DNA from: Cladocopium goreaui
Taxonomy: Eukaryota > Sar > Dinophyceae > Suessiales > Symbiodiniaceae
Direction of reading: 5' to 3'
DNA length: 64,000 nucleotides
Assembly (NCBI GenBank): GCA_947184155.2
Contig: CAMXCT020001714.1
Coordinates: 71,900 to 135,899, forward strand
Below the pieces are notes generated by a model. The model ran no database searches. It was not told where the DNA came from and saw only the letters and a list, made by a program, of their open reading frames with translations. Within the stretch, counting starts at the first letter, position 1, and every line of letters begins with the position of its first letter. Position numbers and translations under genes: made by a program. Positions 10,888 through 22,830 of this stretch are shown one piece after another.

Positions 10888-11638
10888 GTTACCAGGTGGT
10901 TACCACAGATTCCACTGGAATCAACTTGAGAAGATATTCACAGCATTGGAGGTTCGCTATGAGACCTCACGCCACCTTGCCAAAACATGCCAAAACAAGT
11001 CCATGATCATCCATTCTGTTTCCGACGACACTTAGAGCCAGGACCATTTGGCGCACTCTCTGCGCATTGCTGCACGCTGAATCATGGATCATGCCCTGTC
11101 ACGAATTACTGATTAGCGAGAGTGCTGATGCACTGGTCAAACTACCTCTCCATTTTTCTGAGTTCAATAAATTCATTTGAAGTGCAGAAGGTGTTTGCAG
11201 CCATGATCTACAGTATTCCCCAAAAATATGCTTAAAAGCGTTTCCAGTAGTTCCATGATGTATTCCCCATAATTTCCGGGTTTGTCTATCTATTTGGGAG
11301 TTGCTTTCTTGCAATCTGGTAATTTAGCATAGCCATGGAACATGTTCGATGAACAATCCCTATTAAAAAAAAGTGATTTTCCATAGCTATGGTGCCAGAA
11401 TCTTTGATCATATTTGACTATTTGACTATTTGACTATTCCAGAGCCCTTTGGCTGCATCTTCCAACCAAGCCGACAGCTTGTGGGAAGCAAGCTGGGCTG
11501 AAGGTTGCGAAATCAGACGCGCAGGGCCAGAGATCACGTGCCAAGCCGGAGACCAGGCTATCCTGGCTATCTTTGGGGGGATGAAGATCCATAAAGTTTG
11601 CCATAAAGAGCTATTTTGATTATTTTGGTGTGTTCACC
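10888..11638. other. No gene supported apart from a MITE remnant
   Basis: Intron-like unique sequence. It contains the decayed family 1 MITE listed separately and a TTTGACTA triplication near 11408-11430. Confidence 0.4.
11322..11404. mobile_element. MITE family 1, decayed copy
   Basis: Ends read CAATCTGGTAATTTAGCATA and its diverged complement (CCATAGCTATGGTGCCAGA). The ends pair with several mismatches and the interior is shortened. Confidence 0.5.
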
Positions 11639-11791
11639 ATGGCACCTATTGATCCTATTGGATGGTTCGGTGTGGATACCGCACATATTCCCGGCGATGA
11701 ACTTGGACGCATCAAGGTCAATCACGGCATGGTTCGTGTAGATCCCCAGACCCTGGCAGCGTTTGTGCACTTTCTCCGAAGCTTGGCCTAG
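11639..11791 (+). CDS. Short ORF, 50 codons, unknown
   Basis: ATG at 11639 to TAG at 11789-11791. The product begins MAPIDPIGWFGVDTAHIPG and contains VDPQTLAAFVHF. Amino-acid balance is protein-like and the segment is more GC-rich than its surroundings. The opposite strand is also open here (11567-11884), so strand assignment is uncertain. No family recognised; it may be an exon, not a whole gene. Confidence 0.3.
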   Translation: MAPIDPIGWFGVDTAHIPGDELGRIKVNHGMVRVDPQTLAAFVHFLRSLA

Positions 11792-12639
11792 AAAAAACAC
11801 TATATCAAATATCATCGAGCCACTTGCTGCTGTAGGCTGTAGATTGGTGTATATAATTATAGTGGTTTTTCCATGTTTTTCCATGTATATAATTTTATAG
11901 TATATTATAGTGGTTTTTCCATTATTGGGCCATTACGATCAATCGCATGGAATTGAGGCACTTGGTTGATTTCCGTTTCAACATCTTTCAACGTCAACGC
12001 ATAGGGTGTACCTTTTTTCAAAGGTGAACAGCAGGCCATGGAGCTGCGTGCCCGCTTCATGAGATAGTTTCAGAGCCAGTTTGTGAGCTGTGAGAACATC
12101 AATTTGCCGTAGGCAAGTTGAATGGATCAACGACGTGGTCAGTTTTGCTTTGGGATGTGGTGTTAATTTTTATCGACTTGTTTGAGATATAACGCATCTC
12201 GTTGCTGTTGATACCGACGGAATTCATATCAGCTTTTGCCTCCCAAAGCATGACGACGTCAAGTGGGACGACTGTCAGACATGTCTGCAGGTACTGCACA
12301 AGGCTTGCAACGGAACAGACATATCATATGTCCATGACTTCTTGAAGCAACTTCTTCATCTTCTTCTTCGTCTTCTTCTTCTTCTTCTTCCTCTTCCTTC
12401 TTCTTTATCACTACCTGATCATCGCACGCATCATCATAATGCCATCATATCATCAATTCACTATCCCGATCCACCATAGTCAGTCGGGTCAATCTAGAGC
12501 TGTTGAGCAACGCCAAATGGGCCTGTCCATGGGCTATCCCGGCTATCCCAATCCAACCATTGAATGATCATCATTTTCCCAATGAAATTCACTATGAAAT
12601 TCACAACGCGGTTGGTGTTTCATCCCTCTTCAGACCCAG
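11792..12639. other. No gene supported; contains CTT microsatellite
   Basis: Low-GC sequence with a CTT repeat near 12346-12408. A minus-strand frame at 12099-12299 lacks features. Confidence 0.4.
12346..12408. repeat. (CTT)n microsatellite
   Basis: About 60 bp of CTT triplets with scattered ATC, CGT and CCT interruptions. Confidence 0.9.
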
Positions 12640-12789
12640 ATGGCCACGGATCAACGAAGCTTCGGTTGCTCGGCATCCGAGCCCAAGCCAAGTCGCATTG
12701 AAGGGCCCTGCAGAAAATTGAAGCCAAGTGAGGACACGGGGCATGGCAACTCCAAAGAGGAATTTCAAGTGTACACACTGACATATTAG
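12640..12789 (+). CDS. Short ORF, 49 codons, unknown
   Basis: ATG at 12640 directly follows an AG (CAGACCCAG|ATGG) and the frame ends at TAG 12787-12789. The product starts MATDQRSFGCSASEPKPSRI, is Lys/Ser/Pro-rich and hydrophilic. The ATG next to an acceptor AG would suit either a trans-spliced first exon or an internal exon. No family recognised. Confidence 0.3.
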   Translation: MATDQRSFGCSASEPKPSRIEGPCRKLKPSEDTGHGNSKEEFQVYTLTY

Positions 12790-15554
12790 ATAAAAATAAT
12801 ATATATATATATATATTAATATTATATAATATTATGTTAAAATTCTATATGCATTCGCATACCTATATATATATACACATATAATTTTAAATAAATTACA
12901 GATACTATGATGATACATGATATGCATTTACTTGAAACAGAGTTGGCCAGCAGTGAATGTTTCAACTCAGGATAGCGAAAGCAGACGTGAGGTGTATGAG
13001 GAAGCAACCTGATTTGAGATGGGTTTGGGGTTTGTTTTCGTATAGGGACAGGTCAAACAATGGTCTCGTGTAAGTTTTCCCATAGATCAATCCATATTCA
13101 GCATATTCAGCATATTCAGTAAGAGTTTCAGGACCGTAAAATGGAGGTACAGTAAAGTACTGTATCATATGTTTGGCCATATTTTGTGGGGATATTCCAT
13201 GAAATTTAGCCCTTACATGGGCTTTATGGTAGGTACCTCCAAAAAATCGGTCTTGAAATGCCAATGTCCGACTCGTCACAGGTGCTTCTGGCCGGCAGTA
13301 ACCTTGAAGAGGTGACTTTGCGGAAGATTTTTTAGACTTCCAAATTTGGGGAAGTTGTTGACAACATTACAATATTTGTTTTGTATATATTTGGATTCTG
13401 GAAATATGTGGATATCTAACATAATTATTGCGGATGTTGAATAACTTCGGGTCAATACGGATGTGTTCTAAAATGGGGGATACTCCAAAATGGTAATTTC
13501 AATAGGATATTTTGTTTTTACAAATGATGATGCTGGCTACAACCTATACTCAATATTGCTGGAACTGAATGAGATGGGACAATTTACAGGGTTTACTCCC
13601 CATTTTCAGTGATAACAAGGAGGATTTCCGGTAACATGTTCCTTAAACTCACCCAATCAAGACATGAGGGCCATTTCCAACCCTTACACACGTTTTCGCT
13701 AACAAGAATTGGCTAGAGGCCCGAAAGCACAGTGGAACAAGAGTTGGCCCTAGTCAAAATGCAATGCGACATCCAATCGTATTGTCACATACAAATTCTG
13801 CGCGGTCAATTTTCAAAGTTCATGGGCTGACCTTGCAAAAGGCCTCAGAATGAGCTGGCGGGATGTGAAAAGCCTGAGCAGAACCTCTCTAGAAAACTCT
13901 CCAGATCAAAAACCTGCATCGACTCCATGACAGTTTTTTTTTCCATAGTCCCGTTTTTTAACCATGGTTTCAGCTGCGAGATTAGCTAACTTTTATTATC
14001 ATTTGTGGTTAGAAAGGTTTTGTGGTTTGGAGGGCTGTGCGTAAAGGTTAAGGAATTGAAACATAGAAGTGAACAAATTACGAAGGTTAGGCATAAGTTT
14101 TTGAGAGGGATAAGGTCTTGCAGACGCAGAGGTTAGAAAACATGTATAATATAAGGGTTAGGTGTGCTCGTGATCAAAGACAAAGGACATCCACTTCTTT
14201 GGGTATTTTTTTTGTTGATCCAAGTCCTGATTGTAAATCACCCTTCACCCGTTGAGAGACCAACTGATCATCACATTATCGGGATGTCTGGGGAAAAATC
14301 ACCAGCTTTGAGAGTCAGGCTAAATAGCCATGTTTATCATGTTTGATGGTAAACCTTTCATTTTTTTCTTATCTCACATGCGAGTAGGTTGGTTGGGTAG
14401 GGTCCCCATGTGATCTGAAAGGTATAAGGTAAGGAAGTGAACTTGAGGCCAATTTTGGCTCAAGTTCACCAGAGGCCTTTTTGTTTCCCTCCCTCCTCTC
14501 CCTGATCCTCTCTGCGGGGTGATGGGGGTTTAGGCTTAGTGGGATATACCCCCTTCTATGTTTGTGACTAGAGGGGTGTTAGTTTGTGGATCAAAGTTGT
14601 TCTTTGACCCAACTATATTTCTACTAGAGTGACAGGGTCATCTTCGATACCCACCTCTAGTTTGTTACTTGTTACCCATTGTTATATATTCATATAAAAA
14701 TGCTGTCAACAGAATACCCGCTAGAGAAAGAACGAAACCTGAGGTATCGGGGGAAAAAGAAATATGCGGATGCCTGCCTTAACCTTTCATGATCAAACCA
14801 CCATTTGTCAGAAATCAACCAAATTCCATGACCATCCTGGTCCTCACTTTCCCACTCAATTAGGCCATCTTCTGCGGCATCCGCTGCTTGGCCCAAGAAT
14901 CAACTCCTGCAGAGGCTGGAATGAACCTTTGGGAAAAAAATAGATCCCTCAAAAAATTGGATGGTGAATACCGAACATGAACTGAATCCGTGGTTCATTC
15001 CCATATCTTTTCAATGGCTTGGTGTTTATCTTTTTTTCCCCTGTCACTGACACAAGAAAGGGCTGGACACACATTTGTTTGAAGTCTAAAAACTTGCTGG
15101 TGACCGCAACCAAGTCGACTATATAATCCCTTCCCCCTGATATTAACCCCTCTAGAAACCATAGTCTAGTAGGAGATTTCCACATCAATTGGGACCATTT
15201 AGGGGGTGTTTAATATTAGGGGGATGGGATTAGCCATGACAACCATGATATGAAATACCGAGCTACCCCAACCAACAGCTCCACTCTGGTAGGTGGATCG
15301 AGCTGAAGGGTGGCCATCGATGGATGTGTTGAGTCATATCCAGGACAGGGACTGCTGGAAGAGCATCCAAAACCACCTAGAGAAATGGTAAGATTCACCT
15401 TCCATCATCTAATATGGAAAACGGCACATTTATACATGATTGTCATGGTTTACCTCTGGTGATTTCCATAGCTATGTTGAATTATCAGGGGGTGCAGTAT
15501 TGCCTTGGATGTTTATGATGTTTGGGGTATGATTTTCCGTCTTTTCAACCCCAG
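12790..15554. other. Long intergenic or intronic stretch, no gene supported
   Basis: Holds an AT microsatellite (12797-12895) and generally low-GC unique sequence. It also holds a spliced-leader-like palindrome at 14437-14469 and a partial family 1 MITE end at about 15455-15495 (CCTCTGGTGATTTCCATAGC). Open frames at 12962-13279 (minus) and 14164-14346 (plus) have no support. Confidence 0.45.
14437..14469. repeat. Palindrome containing a spliced-leader-like segment
   Basis: GTGAACTTGAG at 14437-14447 is the exact complement of CTCAAGTTCAC at 14459-14469. The inner part, CCAATTTTGGCTCAAG (from 14449), differs by one extra A from the 3' part of the dinoflagellate spliced leader as I remember it (CCATTTTGGCTCAAG). 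It could be a relict leader or a coincidence produced by the palindrome. Confidence 0.35.
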
Positions 15555-15694
15555 TGTTCATAGTACACTGTATCAAAGCCCATTTTGAGGACAACTTCCC
15601 AGACATCTTTGCCGAGATGGTGGAGGCCTTGGGCCTTGGGCGTCCCCCGGCTTTCGGGGACCTTCGGGGACCCGGACCCAGAGCCGGCCGCTAA
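15555..15694 (+). CDS. Probable terminal exon, unknown protein
   Basis: After an acceptor (TTTTCAACCCCAG) the frame reads HFEDNFPDIFAEMVEALGLG and on through GRPPAFGDLRGPGPRAGR to TAA at 15692-15694. GC content jumps relative to flanks. A second frame is open just downstream (from about 15690, including QEDDMQQLLAESVLFKAAGS). So either a frame slip separates two halves of one exon, or there is a second overlapping exon. No family recognised. Confidence 0.4.
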
Positions 15695-15983
15695 CGCGGC
15701 AGGAAGATGACATGCAACAGCTCCTGGCTGAATCTGTCTTGTTCAAGGCAGCTGGGAGTGGCGTTTCTCGCTTAGGGAGCCGAGCTCCCTGTGAAACTGG
15801 AGTTTGTTTTTTATTTTTATTTTTCATTATTTTTGATGATTTCGGTGTATATGCAGCTTATCCTCTCCAGGTTTGGAAGGTCCAGGTGCTATGAGCACAG
15901 CCTGCAGGTCAGCGAAGACTCGCAGCGGGTGGTTTGCAGGCGACACTGGCGATACCGCAATGGTTGAATCAAAGGTGTGTTTA

Positions 15984-16494
15984 TGTGTGTTCATATCTCA
16001 TATGTATATAAACAAACAATATATAAACATACGTAATATATACATATATATATATATTATGTTTACACACAGATATATATATAATATTACGTATATAATA
16101 TATATATATATACAAATATATTATATATACATTGCATATATATATGTATATTATATACATTATATATATATTATATACATTTATATATAATATATATATA
16201 TATATTATATTTTGTATATTACATACATACATATATATATATATTATATTATATTATATTATACTATATTATATTATATTATATTATATTATGCTATATT
16301 ATATTGTATTATATTATATTATATTATTATTATTAAGTCATATCATATCATATTATTTTATATTATATTATATTATATTATATCATATTATATCATATTA
16401 CATTATATTATTTACTATATTATATATGATATTAGATGTTATATTATGTACTATATTATATATTTTATTATAATATATATTAAATATAATATAT

Positions 16495-16537
<43 letters not shown>

Positions 16538-16790
16538 TTATATATTATATATTATATGTTGTGTATTATATATTATATATTGTATATATTGTATATATTA
16601 TATATTGTATATATTGTATATATTATATATTATATATTATATATTGTATATTTTATATTGTATATTATATATTATATATTATATATATTATATATTATAT
16701 ATATTATATATTATATATTATATATTATATATTATATATTATATATTCTTTACATTATACATTATACATTATACATACTATCTGCTCTTT
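15984..16790. repeat. 800-bp AT microsatellite tract
   Basis: Composite of (TA)n, ATTAT and ATATTGT pentamer-like repeats, with eleven TTTA units near 16497-16539. Open frames of Ile/Tyr/Leu are artefacts of the composition. Confidence 0.97.
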
Positions 16791-16795
16791 GGCAG

Positions 16796-17105
16796 GATTT
16801 CCTCATCCCCATTGGAGGCGAGGCCTTGGGCATTCGCTGCTGTTCTCGAAGAGTTCCGTAGATATGGGCATATTGAATGGGGTTTACACTGGGATATTCT
16901 GGATTATCTTGGGGTATGACCAAGAAGATGACAAATTTGGGTGTACCTGAACACGTGGATTTATTATCCCCAATTGATTGCCATTTTCAATCTGGGAAAA
17001 TGATGATTTCGCCCATATCTTGGATGACCCAGGTGCGTTAGGGGCCTTCCGACCCACAGATGGCCTGATTTTAGTGCTGGAACGTGCGATGTTCCAGGCA
17101 GCCAG
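16796..17105 (+). CDS. Two candidate exons, unknown protein
   Basis: Exon-like 16796-16913 follows TTTGGCAG and ends before GTATGA. It encodes ISSSPLEARPWAFAAVLEEF and on to HIEWGLHWDILDYLG. Exon-like 17033-17105 lies between GACCCAG and a GTTGGA donor and encodes ALGAFRPTDGLILVLERAMF. The second is also open in an uninterrupted ATG-started frame 16978-17343. Phases of the two pieces do not obviously join. No domain recognised. Confidence 0.35.
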
Positions 17106-18178
17106 GTTGGATTACTGGATGGATCTGGAGGGTACAAAAACAAAGACCCCCGACGTATTAAATCGAAACTATCTGACTTTTATACTGACTTTCAAAAGTT
17201 TAAAATTGTTTCCACATATTCTATCTGATTTTGTGGGGACAACCATTTTTGGGTACGATCTATATAAACCGCGCCAGGAGTCGGTTTGTCGCCTCCTTGC
17301 CTCTTCAAGGAGCGAAGTGATGTGTTGGCAATCCCTGCCCTGACCCTTTTTTTGAGAACCTGGCTACTTGGATTAATGGATTTTAATATATTTGGATGGG
17401 TTTCAATGGGTTTCGATGGATTTTAATGGATTTTAACATACCTGGAAAATGATGGAAACTCACCATTTTCAAGAGGTACATGGGGTACATCTACAGATTA
17501 TCCGTAAAATAGTAGCCTGGATTAGTGGAGGGTAGCTGATTTTCTAGTTCGATAAATCGATTTGGGAACTTACTGGCCAGGGTTGTTCACCAGCTACTAA
17601 CTGAGTCAGGGCGGCTATGCTCAGGGAATAGCTGCTAGACTGCCATGTTATGACAGGAAGTTGGTTTTGTGGGATCGGATATTTACTGTTGGATGATTTT
17701 CAGAGGGCAAGACCAAAGCTTCCAAGTTGACCTGTGACTTGAAGGGAATCTGGATCGCTCAAACAAGCACTGATATCATTTCGACTCACCAGAGGTCTCA
17801 ACGTGTCAAACAAAGTCATTCAAGATTCTCCAAACGCATCCAAATCCAAAGGTCTAGTAATATAAGTAATATGATCCAAAACGCGCTGATCCCTTTTTCG
17901 TCAATTCTTTCAGAGAGTGCACTGTTTGTGTTTGCATCTCCACTAGTCATTTGTCAGGACGGGAGAGAACCAGGAGAATCAGAAGCCTTCGCAGAGCTGG
18001 GAAGTTCTAATGGATGAGCTGCCAAAGGCGTCGACGACTTCGGGACCTTCCGATGTCTTCCGAATATCACAACTTGGGATTTCGATTACTTCGACTTGTG
18101 GAGCAAAACAGCCACATGTTGCCACATGTCTGCTTTTTTTGATATGATTAAAGAGATCATAAGAGATCCCTCCGGCAG
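17106..18178. other. Intron-like sequence, no gene supported
   Basis: Low-GC, with a decayed family 1 MITE-like stretch near 17440-17520 and a weak plus frame at 17727-18017. Nothing recognised. Confidence 0.4.
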
Positions 18179-18262
18179 CGTCAAGCAGAGGTGCTTGGGT
18201 CCAGAGATGCCACTCTGGATAAGCAGCTGCTGCAGTCTGCTGCATCTTTCAGCGAGGCCCAG
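18179..18262 (+). CDS. Candidate 28-codon exon, coiled-coil-like
   Basis: Bounded by CCGGCAG acceptor and GCCCAG|GTTGAC donor, exactly 84 nt, phase 0 at both ends. It reads RQRQAEVLGSRDATLDKQLL then QSAASFSEAQ, an amphipathic helical pattern. No family can be named from this length. Confidence 0.35.
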
Positions 18263-18433
18263 GTTGACCAATGCTGTCGACCGGATCATGCCAGAATTTA
18301 GAAGTTGACTTTTTTTTGCCAGGAACGCCCTATACCCAGACGGTAAACATGGTTTTCCATGGTTTTCTATGGCTTTCCGATGGTTTGACAGAGAAAGGTT
18401 TGACAGACACAGCAGGGTCTTGCGGTTGTCAAA

Positions 18434-18503
18434 TGGAGGTTTCCTGAAATGGGTGTACCCCCAAATCATCAATTTTTTGGATCCTCCATTTTAGGAAACT
18501 CCT
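18434..18503. mobile_element. MITE family 2, short copy
   Basis: Begins TGGAGGTTTCCTGAAATGGG with GTACCCCCAAATCATC and ends CCTCCATTTTAGGAAACTCC. The ends are inverted repeats of the second foldback family (type copy at 38989-39095). Confidence 0.6.
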
Positions 18504-19906
18504 AAATCTTGCCAATGAGCTTTTCCCAGGAAGACGGAATGGTTACACTACGAAAGCCACTACCTGTCATGGTCGCTCCAGCCTTACTTTGGGGTGCAGA
18601 TTTACAAAGAGCCGCGACGTCACACGGGCGAAACTGTTTGATTTGGGACAATGATCCCCGCTTGACGACATATTATTGGGATATATTGGGATTGATGGCT
18701 CAACGATGACATCGACACTTATTTTTTTCAATGCAACCAATTGTTGTGATTTTACGTCCTTATGTCCCTTTCATTCCCTTCATAATCCTTCATATTACCT
18801 GCTTGTTCTACCAGCAGCCAGCGATGTTTTGCGTGTGTTTGCATCTGTTTGCCAGCTATATCTCCGGTTTGATTGCCCAGTTGCTATTAGAATCCATCTT
18901 ACAATATCACCACCCTTTTCGTGGGGTGTAAGCAAGGGGGGCGTTCAACAAAAATTGAAGACCTTCAACATCTAATTTTACATTTATTTGAAGTTCAAGG
19001 ATTTTCCAGTAATTTGCAAGGAATAATATACCTTCTATACCTCTATATTACATGTGGAAATGATAAACAAGTGTGGAAAAAGTGTAGAATGTATTGGAAA
19101 TACCAGGCAATTGGGGACCTACTCACTTCCAGTTTGCATTTTTGATTTTCTGCAATTCTGCAGCTATTTGCGCAGAACTTAACACTATTTTTTTACATGT
19201 TTTTTTCATTTTCTTACATGTTTTTTTAAAAAATGCAATGGACAATATTGAACGCCCCCCTGCGTTTTTAAAGAAAATAAATGAAATCCCGTAAAGAGTT
19301 AGGGGACATACTAAAATGAAATCGTGCAAATAAGACGCAGTTAGAAAAATAAATGCTTGCCAAGTCTAAATTTTATTTTGCAATTTGGGTACGCACCCCC
19401 TCCTTAAAAGGGTAGTGATCTTACAATGTAAATATGAGATGGCATGAGTCAAAATTAAAGCACATAATTAGATGGTCCATACTAAGTTAATCCATTTCGC
19501 CAATCGGTTCAATGAACTAAGATTTGGATGGTCAAGAATTGAATGGTTACCCTCCAGTAAACTCACGGTTCGATGTGGAAAATCATCTAATTGTAGATCA
19601 TCATCATAGGTTTTCCCCATGTTTACCCCAGGGAATTCCATTCAGTCATCGTTCCCATCAGTAATCCATAGGGGATTTCCTAAAATGGGGATACCAGTAT
19701 AAATCATCCATTTATAGATGGGATTTTCCATGATAAACCGTAAAAAAAAACGATCCAGCTATTGGGGTACCCCCATTGATGGACCCCCCCCCCCGAGCCT
19801 CGAGCCGCGCCAGGCCTATTCCTCGCGGCTCTCAGTGACCTCTGTGAGCTCCAGCCCTGAGAGGTGCACATATGCTATGAATATATCCTGGAGTATTGTG
19901 ATATTA
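18504..19906. other. Mostly non-coding; weak exon-like pieces
   Basis: A piece at about 18529-18599 after TTTTCCCAG reads EDGMVTLRKPLPVMVAPALL, and a hydrophobic piece at about 18813-18881 reads FCVCLHLFASYISGLIAQ. Neither has a partner. A degraded family 2 MITE lies near 19671-19790. The remainder is low-GC with no gene. Confidence 0.3.
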
Positions 19907-20008
19907 CCCTCTGGTTATTTAACATAGCCATGGGAAATGACCCATTTATAGATGGTTTACCTATTAAAAATGGTGATTTTCCATGGCTATGTTAAATAAC
20001 CATATTGG
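19907..20008. mobile_element. MITE family 1, copy with TA flanks
   Basis: 102-bp foldback starting CCCTCTGGTTATTTAACATA and ending with the near complement, in the opposite internal orientation to the copy at 2501. TA is present at 19905-19906 and 20009-20010. The outermost right-end bases have diverged. Confidence 0.7.
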
Positions 20009-20012
20009 TAAT

Positions 20013-20509
20013 CGATATTAATTCACGTTTAATTTATGATACTGAAAAAAACAGTTACTATTTAATTTATGGACAATTATTATATAAATGATAGTTATTT
20101 AGTATAGTTATATTATACACTATGATATATAAATTATCATTAGTATTATCAGTATTGTCGCACCACTAATGTTATCACATACTATTGATTATCATAATAT
20201 TAGTAAATCAGGGGTAATCATGCGTATATCTTAGTATTATGAGCAATTGATATATTACTGTGATTTATACTATACACAGAATCATAGATATTGAACTATG
20301 TCTTAAGTCAAACACAAAGCATGAAATATGATCCAATGGTACTTGTAGAACGTAGTATTGATATACAGTACTTATAATAGATACTATGTTATAGATAATG
20401 TGGTAAAAATAATAAACAGTCCCTTAAAAAGTATATACAATATACAGTAGGTTTATTATTGTTGGATTACCCACATCTCTGATGTCAAGTAATTTACCTC
20501 ACCCTCCAG
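20013..20509. other. AT-rich unique sequence, no gene
   Basis: Very low GC with scattered TATA and ATTAT words. No open frame of note. Confidence 0.5.
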
Positions 20510-20656
20510 GCCTGCACGAAGCGCTGCTGACGCTGCGCCCCCTGCGCCATCCGCGCCATCCGCGCCGTCCGCACCGTCGGCACCACGACGGCATGAGCGC
20601 AGCGCACCAAGGATGGGGACAGGGAAGTGGTCAACAAATCCTGCACCAGTTGATAG
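20510..20656 (+). CDS. Candidate GC-rich exon, low complexity
   Basis: Bounded by an ACCTCACCCTCCAG acceptor and TTGATAG|GTGGTT donor. It is a GC-rich island in AT-rich DNA. Two frames are open: one reads an Ala/Pro/Ser repeat (APSAPSAPSAPSAP), the other an Arg/His/Pro stretch then QGWGQGSGQQILHQLI. The GCGCCATCC trinucleotide-like repetition makes the frame choice unsafe. Confidence 0.35.
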
Positions 20657-20866
20657 GTGGTTTATACATGTTTATCCCACTGTTAATAGGGTTTCAACCA
20701 TCGGTGGTGCAGGATTTCGCAACCAACCACAGTATCAGTGGAAGTGGAACATCATGGAATGTCTCACAAACATCCAGACTTAGGGAGACAAAAAATTGGG
20801 CAATGGCGGATGTTGATGATATTGCAATGGCATAGGCATAATAATTGCCACGGCTTTGACGTCCTT

Positions 20867-21075
20867 CTATGTATAAATATATTAATATATATTATATATA
20901 TATATTATATCTATTATATATTATATATATAATATTATATATATATATATCATATTATATATATTATATTATATATATATATTATATTATATATATTATG
21001 TATGTTATATATATAATAATATATATATATATTATATCATATATATTATATATATAGTATATTATATTTAATATA
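20867..21075. repeat. (TA)n / TATATAT microsatellite
   Basis: About 200 bp of nearly pure A/T alternation directly upstream of the LINE remnant. Confidence 0.95.
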
Positions 21076-21103
21076 CATCCAAGAAATCTTCTCATATACT
21101 CCT

Positions 21104-22082
21104 TTGACATTTTCATTCACACACCCACTTACTGATGTTGAATATGCTGACGACACAGTTCTCATTGCTCGAACTAATGATACTCTCTGCCGTGTTTTAC
21201 ATCTTCTCCAACACTTGGCAGCACGAATTGGTTTTCTCCTCAATGGATCTAAATGTCAACTCATCACAATCCATGCATCTCTTCCAGTTTCCCTCTCCCT
21301 TGTCGCGGATTCAGACTCACAATGCAACTGCTCTTATTGTGCTCCCTTCTTCTTTACTACTCCGGACATATCCTCTCTTGATGTCCCACTCACCCCACCG
21401 ACCAGTGCCAAATATCTCGGTTCCTTCATCACTCCGACTTCATCTTCCACTCCAGACGTTAACTTTCGTTGTTCTCAAGCCTCCTCCGCCTTCAAGACAC
21501 TCGATCCATTCTTCCGACATCCTCTCATTTCTCAGCGATTTAAACCCCGGGTCTACACCCAAATCGTCCACTCCATCCTACTCCACGGCTCAGAATCTCA
21601 AATCTACTCCTCTGCACAAATTACAAAAATTGATAGCCTCCATTGTAGAGCCCTTCGCCAAATTTTCCAAATTCAGACTCCCTACTAAAAATCGTGTTCT
21701 CTCTCCTTCAGATTCTCCATGTTCCAATGAATTTCTCCTTTCACTTGCATATCTCGTTCTTCCAGCTTGTATTCCTTCTTCCATGCGTATTTCCGACTCT
21801 CGAATCAAATACCACATTCTCCGTCACCCCGACTCAGCAGAATCTATTATCATGTTCAATCCTTCTCACTCCCTCACCATTTCTTCCCCATTTCGCAGGG
21901 GAGCCCCCAGCAGCACACTTTCGCCGAAGCGGCACATAGAGCCACCGTATTTCACAACTCCCCACTTCTTGGTGTCCCACACCTTGAAACAACGGTATAA
22001 CACCAGCCGTTTTCTTCGTCTCTTCTTACGAATCGCAGAAAATCGCGAGCAATGGACTTGTCTAGCCCCGAAATTGAAATAA
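21104..22082 (+). pseudogene. LINE-type reverse transcriptase, 5'-truncated and frameshifted
   Basis: The frame 21104-21688 contains VEYADDTVLIA, the catalytic YADD box of non-LTR reverse transcriptases. It then has GFLLNGSKC, SAKYLGSF and YTQIVHSILLHGSE, which match the thumb and C-terminal landmarks of these proteins in order. The frame stops at 21688. The continuation (DSPCSNEFLLSLAYLVLP..., RISDSRIKYHILRHPDS, ISSPFRRGAP) is found in another frame up to 22082, so at least one frameshift has occurred. The N-terminal endonuclease and most of the polymerase are missing, as expected for 5'-truncated LINE copies. Not functional. Confidence 0.8.
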
Positions 22083-22830
22083 GTAACCAGCTAAGGGCGC
22101 GCTGTTGCAGACGTGTGGCTCAATTTGAGCTGCATATCGCTTCTGAAAAAGAATATTATATATATATATACTAGTATATACATATATTATCATTGTATAT
22201 TGACCAATCCAATCAATGTTGTCCTTACATGTATTCATTTGCACATATGTATATGTATGCATGTACGCATGTATGTAAGCATGTATGTGTGTATAGTATA
22301 TATATATACATAAATAGAGTGAACTCAAAGCCAACCAATCCATGATACAAAAGATATGTTCTTGCATCTTCATGGCGCACAAAAAGAAGGGTTTCTTTGG
22401 ATGACCGGTAGTGTGGGGCTTGGCGCCTCGGGCAGAGGAGCCAAAGAATTGATGGAGGTCTCAAGCTGGTATCGAATGGGGTCGATTCAGGCGCAGAATC
22501 GACCTGCAACCAAATCCCTGAATTGGTTTTAAGGAAAAATCTGCAGGAACTGCCGATATTCTATTTAGCCATTTAGGGCAAAAAACCCATGGGTTTCCTG
22601 CAACAATTTCAACCTTTGGCCGTTGTCCCAAGAGTTTGTGGAGTTCAACATGGGTCTGTCTGAACCCGAACATGGGAGCACTTTCAAAAAGGGAGCATGA
22701 GGATTCCCCATTCCCGGGTTGTTCATCATCAAATTTTGGGTTTACCAAAAATATGGAAATGTCATGAAACATGTCTGTTAGCCATGCTTGAGAATCAACT
22801 TCCCCTGCGTTTCTGTGCAGTGTTAGCATA
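22083..22830. other. No firm gene; TA/TATG microsatellite
   Basis: Short (TA)n and ATGTATGC-type repeats at 22150-22320. A minus-strand frame 22461-22835 without domains. Nothing supported. Confidence 0.4.

Noticed and set aside
15984..16919. Long Ile/Tyr-rich membrane protein frames
   Set aside because: They are translations of the AT microsatellite; only the last about 40 codons look like an exon, treated separately.
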